Below, one piece after another: positions 1 to 5,428 of a stretch of 7,220 nucleotides of DNA. The stretch comes from Gemmatimonadota bacterium (GTDB lineage Bacteria; Gemmatimonadota; Gemmatimonadetes; Gemmatimonadales; GWC2-71-9): the NCBI GenBank assembly GCA_003221825.1, contig QHUE01000264.1, positions 1-7,220 of the forward strand. The letters run 5' to 3'. The notes beneath the pieces were generated by a model. That model made no database searches. It was not told where the DNA came from and saw nothing but the letters and a program-made list of their open reading frames with translations. The translations under genes were made by a program, and so were the position numbers. Numbering within the stretch: the first letter of the stretch is position 1; each line of letters begins with the position of its first letter.

Positions 1-235
1 CGATGTGCGAGCCTGTGACGATCGATTTCCCCCCGCCCTCGGCTCGCCCCCACAGATTCCCGACCGCGTCCCGGCGGGTTTTGAGACCGGCGTCCTTCAT
101 CCAGCGTTCGAGGCGCTCACCGGCGGCGGCCCAGGCGTCGCCGTAGAGCGGGCGATACACGCCGCCTTCCGGCTCGGCGCCAATCGCGTAGAGCTCATCG
201 AGCCGGCGCTCGAGCAGCGCGCCGTCAATTGGCAT
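1..235 (-). CDS. Allantoate amidohydrolase / N-carbamoyl-amino-acid hydrolase (M20 family), N-terminal part, cut by window edge
   Basis: Seen: reading the minus strand from an ATG at 235 gives 78 codons that run off base 1. The N-terminus contains RLDELYAIGAEPEGGVYRPL (residues 11-30), then DAWAAAGERLERWMKDAGL, DAVGNLWGR (56-64) and finally TGSHI (74-78). Family knowledge: this is the opening of the zinc-dependent M20 amidohydrolases that include allantoate amidohydrolase (AllC) and N-carbamoyl-L-amino acid hydrolase; the His of TGSHID (H77 here) is the first metal ligand. The usual length is about 400-420 residues, so about 80 percent lies outside the window. Context: the start overlaps the end of allB by 11 bases (225-235), indicating translational coupling, and an enzyme opening allantoate is the next step after allantoinase. 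Inference: allantoate is the likely substrate, but the visible part cannot separate it from N-carbamoyl-amino acids or ureidoglycolate, so no gene symbol is given. Confidence 0.85.
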   Translation of the reverse strand, partial: MPIDGALLERRLDELYAIGAEPEGGVYRPLYGDAWAAAGERLERWMKDAGLKTRRDAVGNLWGRAEGGGKSIVTGSHI

Positions 236-1568
236 GGTTGGGCTTCACGAGTCGTCCCCAGCCCGGTTTCCCGGTGACCTCGCCATCCACGAACACCGTG
301 CGCCCGCGCACGAGCGTCCGCGCGACTTTCCCGGTGAATTCGCGGCCGAGATAAGCGCTCACGCCACTCCGCGTCTGGAGCTCATGCGCGTCGAACGTCC
401 AGCGCGTATTCGGATCCACGATCGCAAAGTCTGCATCGGCTCCGACGGCGATCGCGCCTTTGCGCGGGTACAGGCCGAAGAGCTGGGCCGGCGCGGTGGC
501 GGTAAGATGGGCGACGCGCTCGAACGAGAGTCCACGTGCGAGCACCCCGTCGGTCATGAGCACCGGCAAGGTTGCCTGAATCCCCGCGATGCCGCCCCAG
601 GCCTGCCAGATGTCGTGTTCACCCTTCTGTTTGTCGGCGGCGGGGCAGGGCGAATGATCAGAACCGATTAGGTCCACGCGGCCCCCGAGCACCTCGTTCC
701 ACAGAGCCTCGCGCGTCGCCTCGTCCCGAATTGGTGGCGCGCACTTGAGTGCGGGACCGATCCGCTCGAAGTCATCCTCGGTGAACGCGAGATAGTGCGG
801 ACAGGTCTCGGCGGTGATCGACACGCCCTTCCGCCGCGCCGCATCCACCTGCGCCAGTCCCTCGGCGCAGCTGACGTGGACGACGTGCGCACGAACCCCC
901 TTGGCTCCCCGCATGCAGACGAGGAGCCGGCGGATCGCGTCGACTTCGGCAGCGGCCGGCCGCGCACGGCACCAGGCGACGGGATGTGGCCCGCCTCCAG
1001 TCTCGATCATCTCCTGGCTTTCGGCGTGGACACCCACGATAGTGTTGAGGCGGGCCGCCACCTTGAGCCCGATCGCGAGCACGCCGTCGGGGACCCGGGG
1101 GAAGTCGTCGATGCCGCTGTGACTCATGAAAGCCTTGAAACCGACGACGCCGCGTTGGTGCAGGGCCTCGAGGTCGCCGAGGTTGTCGGGGACCATTCCG
1201 CCCCAGAGGCCGAAGTCGACCAGCGCTTTCTGTGACGCCACCGCGACCTTCTCGTCAAAGGCGGCGGCAGTCGTCGTCGGGGGATGGGCGTTGAGGGGCA
1301 TCTCGAGCACCGTGGTGACGCCGCCCGCCGCCGCGCCGCGAGTGCCGGCTTCCCATCCTTCCCAGTCGGCGCGACCGGGCTCGTTGAAATGGACGTGTGC
1401 GTCGACCAGGCCTGGTAGGACAACTAGCCCGGTTGCATCGATGATTTCGCCCTGGTCACGGACCTCAGAGCCGAAGGCGGAGATCACGCCATTCTCGACC
1501 GCGATGTCGGCAGGTCGTTGGCCCGTTGGCAGGACTACGGTGCCTCCGCGAATGACGAGTGTGCTCAC
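225..1568 (-). CDS. allB: Allantoinase
   Basis: Hydrolyses (S)-allantoin to allantoate in the cytoplasm. It is a cyclic amidohydrolase with a binuclear metal centre, 447 residues, the normal length. The expected ligands are all visible: D56/H58/H60 in VDAHVHFNEPGR, the lysine that becomes carbamylated (K145 in GFKAFMSHSG), H181 in VGVHAES, H231 in VVHVSCAEG and D304 in IGSDHSPCP. The GSDHSPCP stretch followed by DIWQAWGGIAGIQ is typical of allantoinase rather than dihydroorotase or hydantoinase. The start is GTG (1568-1566), and the upstream DUF3830 gene ends in the same GTGA (stop 1567-1565), a 4-base overlap. No clear Shine-Dalgarno sequence is seen, so expression probably depends on coupling. 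The 3' end overlaps the next gene (amidohydrolase, start 235) by 11 bases. Hydantoinase is the main alternative and is less likely given uraH and uraD next door. Confidence 0.95.
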   Translation of the reverse strand: MSTLVIRGGTVVLPTGQRPADIAVENGVISAFGSEVRDQGEIIDATGLVVLPGLVDAHVHFNEPGRADWEGWEAGTRGAAAGGVTTVLEMPLNAHPPTTTAAAFDEKVAVASQKALVDFGLWGGMVPDNLGDLEALHQRGVVGFKAFMSHSGIDDFPRVPDGVLAIGLKVAARLNTIVGVHAESQEMIETGGGPHPVAWCRARPAAAEVDAIRRLLVCMRGAKGVRAHVVHVSCAEGLAQVDAARRKGVSITAETCPHYLAFTEDDFERIGPALKCAPPIRDEATREALWNEVLGGRVDLIGSDHSPCPAADKQKGEHDIWQAWGGIAGIQATLPVLMTDGVLARGLSFERVAHLTATAPAQLFGLYPRKGAIAVGADADFAIVDPNTRWTFDAHELQTRSGVSAYLGREFTGKVARTLVRGRTVFVDGEVTGKPGWGRLVKPNHAN

Positions 1569-1975
1569 CGCATTTCTTCTATGACGATTTCCTGAGCTCC
1601 CTCCCAGAGAGTGAGCCTACCGATCTCAGGTAGCTGTTCTTGCCCCTCAGTAATGGTCGCAAAGTGATTCCCAGCCAGTTGTCCGACCTTGCTTGCGAAC
1701 ATCGTCGAGCCATAGGGGAAGAGCAGCTCCGTTTCGCTGATGCCGCCGGGGTAGAGCAGCAGCATCCCGGGGGATGGATGACTGGTATGATTCTCGAAAT
1801 CGAGTCCGAGTTTGCGCTCGCCCATGGGAATCCACGTCGACTCGCCGCTCCAGCGGCAGTGGACTATCTTGGACTTGAGCGGCAGCATTTTGCGAATCAC
1901 AGCCACCGTTTTGGGCGCGTTCGTCTCTTCCAGGCGCGCCGTAAACGTCAGGGTTCCCACGCGGATCTTGAGCAT
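1565..1975 (-). CDS. DUF3830 family cyclophilin-like protein, first gene of the allantoin operon
   Basis: A 136-residue soluble protein with no signal peptide or membrane segment. Seen: a beta-rich start (MLKIRVGTLTFTARLEE), then RWSGESTWIP (41-50), LDFENHTSHPSPGMLLLYPG (58-77), GGISETELL (77-85) and FASKVGQLAGNHFATIT (93-109). These segments match my memory of the DUF3830 family, whose known structures have a cyclophilin-like fold. No enzymatic activity is established for it. ATG 1975 gives the family's normal N-terminus; the open frame continues upstream to 2161 but that part lies antisense to uraH and has no family character. The gene ends in GTGA, shared with the allB start. Its start codon overlaps that of divergent uraH by two bases. 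Inference: a helper in ureide or hydantoin-type ring catabolism (binding, isomerisation or regulation); nothing here decides which. Confidence 0.85.
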   Translation of the reverse strand: MLKIRVGTLTFTARLEETNAPKTVAVIRKMLPLKSKIVHCRWSGESTWIPMGERKLGLDFENHTSHPSPGMLLLYPGGISETELLFPYGSTMFASKVGQLAGNHFATITEGQEQLPEIGRLTLWEGAQEIVIEEMR

Positions 1976-1976
1976 G
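1973..1976. promoter_or_regulatory. CATG shared by two divergent start codons
   Basis: Bases C1973 A1974 T1975 G1976 contain the ATG of uraH on plus (1974-1976) and the ATG of the DUF3830 gene on minus (1975-1973). Both starts are the best family-supported ones, so no intergenic DNA separates the two catabolic arms. Promoters and any 5' leaders must lie inside the opposite coding sequence, or the mRNAs must be nearly leaderless. No convincing Shine-Dalgarno sequence precedes either ATG, and I could not pick reliable -35/-10 boxes on either strand. Confidence 0.75.
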
Positions 1977-2324
1977 CCCAACACTAACCGTCCGACGATT
2001 TCGACGCACGTCCTCGATACCACGCGCGGCGAGCCGGCCGCCGGCGTCGCCGTGACGCTGTGGCGGCTCGACGGCAACGGCCATGTGTCGCAGGGAACGC
2101 GCGAGACCGACGCCGACGGGAGAATCGGAGATCTGATCGGCGGGCCGCTCGCGGCAGGCATCTACCGGATGTCGTTCGAGGTGGGCGCCTATTATAAGAA
2201 GAAGGCTCTCACGGCGTTTCTCGATCGTGTGACGCTGGATTTTGAAGTCAGCGACGCCGCGCGGAACTGCCACATTCCGCTCCTGATGTCGCCGTTCTCG
2301 TGCGCGAGCTACAGAGGCAGCTGA
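1974..2324 (+). CDS. uraH: 5-hydroxyisourate hydrolase (transthyretin-like)
   Basis: Hydrolyses 5-hydroxyisourate, the uricase product, to OHCU. It is a 116-residue cytoplasmic protein of normal family length. Seen: the N-terminal ISTHVLDTTRGEPAAGVAV motif with its active-site histidine, WRLDG, TDADGRIGDL, and the diagnostic C-terminal CHIPLLMSPFSCASYRGS ending in the YRGS tetrapeptide, with the stop immediately after. These ends are the hallmark of bacterial HIU hydrolases as opposed to vertebrate transthyretin. The start is ATG 1974: the open frame extends upstream to 1812, but that part is antisense to the DUF3830 gene and unlike the family, and the conserved STHVLDT motif sits ten residues after this ATG. 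The last 25 bases overlap the start of uraD. Confidence 0.95.
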   Translation: MPNTNRPTISTHVLDTTRGEPAAGVAVTLWRLDGNGHVSQGTRETDADGRIGDLIGGPLAAGIYRMSFEVGAYYKKKALTAFLDRVTLDFEVSDAARNCHIPLLMSPFSCASYRGS

Positions 2325-2758
2325 ACCTCTTCGAGAATGCGGGCCCGCTGCTCGCGCGGCTGCGTGCCGAGGAGCCGTTCGCCACCGGCGCCGCGATGCT
2401 CGCGCGGGCGCGTACGATTCTGAACGAGCTTTCCGAGGCTGAACAGATCGCCGTGATCAACGCCCACCCCCGCATCGGCGAGCGGCCCGACACAGTTTCG
2501 GTCGCGTCATTTCGGGAGCAGGGGTATGATCGCGACACGACACCCCCGGAGGTCCTCCGCCGCCTCGCCACGCTCAACGAGGAGTACGAGGCGAAGTTCG
2601 GCTTTCGGTTTGTGGTCTTCGTGAATCGCCGGTCCAAGGAGGCGCTCGTCCCGGTGCTCGAGGCTCGGCTGCGCGGCTCGCGCGATGAGGAACGGCGCAC
2701 CGCGCTGCGCGAGATTCTGGCGATCGCCGCGGACCGTCTGAAACGGGAGGAAGCGTGA
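2300..2758 (+). CDS. uraD: 2-oxo-4-hydroxy-4-carboxy-5-ureidoimidazoline (OHCU) decarboxylase
   Basis: Decarboxylates OHCU stereospecifically to (S)-allantoin, the step between UraH and AllB. The 152 residues are slightly short for a family usually near 160-170. Seen: LFENAGPLLARLRAEEPF (10-27), the catalytic-histidine motif NAHPRIG (H56), SVASFREQGYD with S70 and E73 (the usual SxxEQ pattern), and LNEEYEAKFGFRFVVFVNRR (91-110), the family's most conserved block. The start is taken as GTG 2300, the first standard start after an in-frame stop at 2243-2245; the only other nearby option is CTG 2267. This places the start 25 bases inside uraH, and no Shine-Dalgarno sequence is visible, so translational coupling is likely. 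The start codon is the least certain part of this call. Confidence 0.93.
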   Translation: MRELQRQLNLFENAGPLLARLRAEEPFATGAAMLARARTILNELSEAEQIAVINAHPRIGERPDTVSVASFREQGYDRDTTPPEVLRRLATLNEEYEAKFGFRFVVFVNRRSKEALVPVLEARLRGSRDEERRTALREILAIAADRLKREEA

Positions 2759-2759
2759 T

Positions 2760-2763
2760 GGAG
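2760..2763 (+). promoter_or_regulatory. Ribosome binding site GGAG for the TIGR03546-type gene
   Basis: GGAG lies 8 bases before ATG 2772 and supports that start over the earlier ATG at 2758. The 2758 ATG overlaps the uraD stop in TGATG but opens only an eight-codon frame (METSACSR, then stop). Confidence 0.6.
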
Positions 2764-2771
2764 ACGAGCGC

Positions 2772-3287
2772 ATGCTCACGCTGATCAAGCTGATGCAGTC
2801 GCTGGTCGGCGCGCTGCATTCCGAGGGCAGGCCGGGGCAGCTCGCCGCCGGGATCGTCCTTGGCTCATTTCTCGGGCTCACCCCGCTCGTCAACCTCCAC
2901 AACGCCGTCATCTTCGCCGCGCTGGTGCTGCTCAATGTCTCGTTCGCGGGCGGCCTGCTGGGATGGGCGGTGTTTGTGCCGGTGGGGTTTCTGCTCGATC
3001 CGTTGTTCGACTGGATCGGGCACAGTCTCCTGCTCGCGCCGTCGCTGCGGGGACTGTGGACCTCACTCTCCAACACGCCGATCATCCCCCTGACCAATTT
3101 CAACAACACCGTCGTGCTGGGCAGCCTGGTGTTCGCGATGGTGTTCGCGCTGCCGCTCTTCTTCGCAACGCGGCTCGGCGTGGTTCGCTATCGCGCGACG
3201 ATCGGCGAGCGGGTCCGGCAGTCGAAGTGGTACCGTGCCATCATGGCCTCGAAGGCCTACAACGTCTACAAGCTGTTCCGGCCATGA
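2772..3287 (+). CDS. Small polytopic membrane protein, TIGR03546 / DUF2062-like, function unknown
   Basis: A 171-residue inner-membrane protein. Seen: an amphipathic start, then hydrophobic stretches at about 25-40 (LAAGIVLGSFLGLTPLV), 44-75 (two closely spaced spans) and 113-132 (TVVLGSLVFAMVFALPLFF), with a basic C-terminal tail (RQSKWYRAIMASKAYNVYKL). The GxxxGxFxGLTP-like motif near 27-38 and LLDPLFDWIG (74-83) resemble DUF2062 proteins. Together with the next gene it matches my recollection of the TIGR03546/TIGR03545 pair, found as adjacent genes in a minority of outer-membrane bacteria; neither has a known function. The start ATG 2772 follows uraD by 13 bases and has a GGAG. The stop overlaps the next ATG (ATGA, 3284-3287). 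Inference: it forms a membrane complex with the next product. Confidence 0.8.
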   Translation: MLTLIKLMQSLVGALHSEGRPGQLAAGIVLGSFLGLTPLVNLHNAVIFAALVLLNVSFAGGLLGWAVFVPVGFLLDPLFDWIGHSLLLAPSLRGLWTSLSNTPIIPLTNFNNTVVLGSLVFAMVFALPLFFATRLGVVRYRATIGERVRQSKWYRAIMASKAYNVYKLFRP

Positions 3288-4852
3288 GCCCCCCCGTCAA
3301 GATCTTCCGCTGGCGCGCGGTCGGACCACTCTTGGTGCTGTTCGTGATCGTGTGCGGGCTGTGGTGGCTGTTTGCCGACCGGATCGCGCGCCGCGAGTCG
3401 CAGAATGTCGGGACCCAGCTGCTGGGCGCCAAGGTCGAGATCCAGAGCATGCATCTCGACCTCGCGCACGGCGATGTCACGATCCGGGGACTCACGGTCG
3501 CGAGCCCGCACGAGGCGTTCAAGAACCTGTTCCAGGCCGACGAGCTCGGCAAGATCGGCATCGACTCACTCGATCCGCGGCGCCTCTCCACCATTCCGGC
3601 CGCCGATGCGCTCGGCGCGCGCGCCGACTCGAGCCGGCACGCCTGGCAGACCGCGGTCGACACGCTGCACCTCGGTCCGACGCTCGATTCGGCGAGCGCC
3701 ACGCTGGAGCGGCTGCGTCACGCGCGCGCCACCGACCTCGGGACGATCAACGCGGGGCGGCAGGCGGTGGACCGTCTCAAGCGCGCGCGTGATCGTGTGA
3801 CTTCCCTGGAACGGAACGTCACGCAGGGAACTGCGAACTTGAAATCAGGGCTTGCCGGTCTCGATAGCGCCCGCCGGCGAGACTATGCCTTCGCGCGCAG
3901 CCTGCTGAAGTTGCCGAGTCTCGATGCACCGGCGATCGGGGCCGCCGTCTTTGGACCCGGTGCGATCAAGCCGTTCGAGCAGGTGCTGTACTATGCGCAG
4001 CTGGCGCGCCGGTACATGCCCCCGGGGCTCTTGCCCCGCGCGACGACGGGACCGAGCCGCGTGCGGCGCGCCGGCGAGGACGTGCGCTTTCCCAAGGAGC
4101 GCACCTTGCCGGGCTTCCTGCTGCGCAGCGCCGAGCTGTCGTTCCTGTTGCAGCCGGCGACGGCGCAGCCGCAGCGCTACGCCGGCCGGCTCACCGGGCT
4201 GACCAGCGACCCGGCGCTGTATGGCCGGCCGACCGCGCTCGTGGCGAGTGGGCCGCAGCTCGCCGCGGGCGCGATGCTCAATCACGTGCGCGATATCCCC
4301 GTTGACACGGCGGGTGCGACGGTCGGCGGCATTCGGCTCACGCCGTTCGCGGTCACGGGCGTGCCGCTGCGGCTCGACCCCGGCGCCGCGACAACGCAGC
4401 TCGGTTTCAATCTGAACGGCGACACGATCCACGCGCGGTTCGCGATCCGCTCGAGCAACGTGCGCTGGACGCGCGATTCGGGATTCGCGAACAGCCCGAT
4501 CGGCGACCTGATCTGGCGGGCCGTGTCGGGCATCGCCAATCTCGACGTCGAGGCGCGGCTCTCGGGCGCGCTGCAGCATCCCGATCTCGCCGTGCGGTCC
4601 AACCTCGACGACGCGATCGCGTCGCGGCTGCGCGCGGTGCTCGGCGACCAGGTCGCCGCGGCGGAGAAACAGATGCGCGATCGCGTGGATGCGCTGGTCG
4701 ATGCCACGGTGGGTCCGGTGCGCGCGCGCGTGAACGAGGTTCAAACCCAGGCGCGGGCCCAGGTCGTGCAACAGCGCGCGCGGATCGACGAGCTCCAGAA
4801 GAATCTCGAGCAGCGGCTGCGGCAGCTGCTCGGCGGCGTACGGCTGCCGTGA
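3284..4852 (+). CDS. TIGR03545-family anchored periplasmic protein (AsmA-like), function unknown
   Basis: A 522-residue protein with a short basic N-terminus, one membrane span at about 14-30 (GPLLVLFVIVCGLWWLF) and a large periplasmic part. Seen: an AsmA/DUF748-like opening (LLGAKVEIQSMHLDLAHGDV, 47-66), a helical Ala/Arg-rich middle (about 105-200), RDYAFARSLLKLPSLD (199-214), FEQVLYYAQLARRYMPPGL (231-249), DVRFPKERTLPGFLLRSAEL (266-285), beta-rich repeats (300-440) and a coiled-coil-like C-terminus (about 455-515). These blocks match my memory of TIGR03545. The start ATG 3284 is coupled to the previous stop. The reading frame is open back to 2963, but that part is out of frame with the previous gene and is not membrane-like. 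Oddity: after FQADEL (84-88) the chain passes straight into helical sequence, apparently lacking a segment family members carry there. AsmA-like proteins often take part in envelope lipid handling; extending that role here is inference. Confidence 0.8.
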   Translation: MSPPVKIFRWRAVGPLLVLFVIVCGLWWLFADRIARRESQNVGTQLLGAKVEIQSMHLDLAHGDVTIRGLTVASPHEAFKNLFQADELGKIGIDSLDPRRLSTIPAADALGARADSSRHAWQTAVDTLHLGPTLDSASATLERLRHARATDLGTINAGRQAVDRLKRARDRVTSLERNVTQGTANLKSGLAGLDSARRRDYAFARSLLKLPSLDAPAIGAAVFGPGAIKPFEQVLYYAQLARRYMPPGLLPRATTGPSRVRRAGEDVRFPKERTLPGFLLRSAELSFLLQPATAQPQRYAGRLTGLTSDPALYGRPTALVASGPQLAAGAMLNHVRDIPVDTAGATVGGIRLTPFAVTGVPLRLDPGAATTQLGFNLNGDTIHARFAIRSSNVRWTRDSGFANSPIGDLIWRAVSGIANLDVEARLSGALQHPDLAVRSNLDDAIASRLRAVLGDQVAAAEKQMRDRVDALVDATVGPVRARVNEVQTQARAQVVQQRARIDELQKNLEQRLRQLLGGVRLP

Positions 4853-4897
4853 AGGCCCTCGTCCAAACGCTGCAGCACCCGACGGCGTCTTAGTACC
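4853..4897 (+). promoter_or_regulatory. Possible ECF-type promoter of the sigma gene, placed for leaderless transcription
   Basis: This 45-base gap is the only non-coding DNA before the sigma/anti-sigma operon. It contains CAAAC (4864-4868) and CGTCTTA (4886-4892) separated by 17 bases. CGTC followed by an A/T-rich element resembles ECF -10 boxes, and an AAC core resembles ECF -35 boxes. A start site 6-7 bases downstream of the -10 would fall on the GTG at 4898, making the mRNA leaderless, which fits the absence of a Shine-Dalgarno sequence. Autoregulation of ECF genes is common. The match is short and was found by eye. Confidence 0.3.
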
Positions 4898-5428
4898 GTG
4901 CCGGACGATCTCGTCGCCCGCGCCCAGGCTGGCGACCAGACGGCCTTTCGGGAGCTGTATCGCCAGCACGCCGGCCGTGTCTACGCGCTCTGTCTCCGTC
5001 TCACGGGCGATGGGCGCGACGCCGAAGAGCGCACGCAGGATGTGTTCGTGCGGCTGTGGGACAAGTTGCGCTCGTTCCGGGGGGACAGCGCATTCAGCTC
5101 CTGGCTGCACCGCCTGGCCGTCAACGTCGTCCTGAACGAGCGCCGCACGACCAGCCGGCGGGAGCAACGCGTCATGCCGGCGGAGGATCCGGACACGGTC
5201 GTAGGGGCGCAGCATGCTGCGCCCGTACGTGGATCCGGCGGGCTGAGCATCGATCTCGAGCGGGCGATTGCGGAGCTGCCGGACGGAGCGCGGGAGGTAT
5301 TCGTGCTGTATGACATCGAAGGGTATACGCACGGCGAGATCGCTGAGCTCGTGGGGATCGCGGAAGGCACGTCGAAAGCGCAGCTGTTTCGCGCGCGGCG
5401 CCTGTTACGGGAGCAGCTGGAGCGATGA
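4898..5428 (+). CDS. RNA polymerase ECF sigma factor (sigma-70 family)
   Basis: Group 4 (ECF) sigma factor, 176 residues, directing RNA polymerase to a regulon under the control of the downstream membrane protein. Seen: sigma region 2 at about 5-83, with FRELYRQHAGRVYALCLRL, AEERTQDVFVRLWDKL and the FSSWLHRLAVNVVLNERR block, and region 4 at about 118-175 with LPDGAREVFVLYDIEGYTHG and the helix-turn-helix HGEIAELVGIAEGTSKAQLF. The two are joined by a linker of about 35 residues. The linker residues VVGAQHAAPVR (101-111) are encoded by a near-perfect palindrome (see 5200-5229). The start is GTG 4898: no other standard start lies close upstream in frame, and MPDDLVARAQAGDQTAF is a standard ECF opening. 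There is no Shine-Dalgarno sequence. The stop overlaps the next start (ATGA, 5425-5428). The regulon and inducing signal cannot be read from the sequence. Confidence 0.95.
   Translation: MPDDLVARAQAGDQTAFRELYRQHAGRVYALCLRLTGDGRDAEERTQDVFVRLWDKLRSFRGDSAFSSWLHRLAVNVVLNERRTTSRREQRVMPAEDPDTVVGAQHAAPVRGSGGLSIDLERAIAELPDGAREVFVLYDIEGYTHGEIAELVGIAEGTSKAQLFRARRLLREQLER
5200..5229. repeat. REP-like palindrome inside the sigma factor gene
   Basis: A 30-base inverted repeat centred between 5214 and 5215. The inner 20 bases (5205-5224) are a perfect palindrome, GGGCGCAGCA paired with TGCTGCGCCC. After one G/G mismatch (5204/5225) four more pairs follow (CGTA with TACG). The general form, GTAGGGGC arms around a short variable core, resembles dispersed palindromic repeats I recall from several phyla. 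It falls exactly in the inter-domain linker and keeps the frame. Whether it is dispersed elsewhere in this genome cannot be seen here; no second copy occurs in the window. Confidence 0.65.

Noticed and set aside
5..277. 90-residue plus-strand open frame
   Set aside because: It is antisense to the M20 amidohydrolase and the allB end, both supported by motifs.
1812..1973. Upstream extension of the uraH frame
   Set aside because: It is antisense to the DUF3830 gene and unlike HIU hydrolases, which begin just before the STHVLDT motif.
1976..2161. Upstream extension of the DUF3830 frame
   Set aside because: It is antisense to uraH; the DUF3830 family begins at the beta strand following ATG 1975.
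2758..2784. ATG 2758 (TGATG overlap with uraD stop) as a small gene start
   Set aside because: It gives only METSACSR before a stop; ATG 2772 with GGAG is the real start.
2963..3283. Upstream extension of the TIGR03545 frame
   Set aside because: It overlaps the preceding membrane gene in another frame. ATG 3284 gives a normal signal-anchor N-terminus and an ATGA coupling.
4023..4038. CGGGGC-TCTT-GCCCCG hairpin as a terminator
   Set aside because: It lies inside the TIGR03545 coding sequence (MPPGLLPR region), has no T-run, and is readily explained by Pro/Gly codons in high-GC DNA.
3845..5332. 495-residue open frame on minus strand
   Set aside because: It lies antisense to the TIGR03545 and sigma genes, is Arg/His/Pro-rich with no recognisable domain, and is a typical high-GC shadow.
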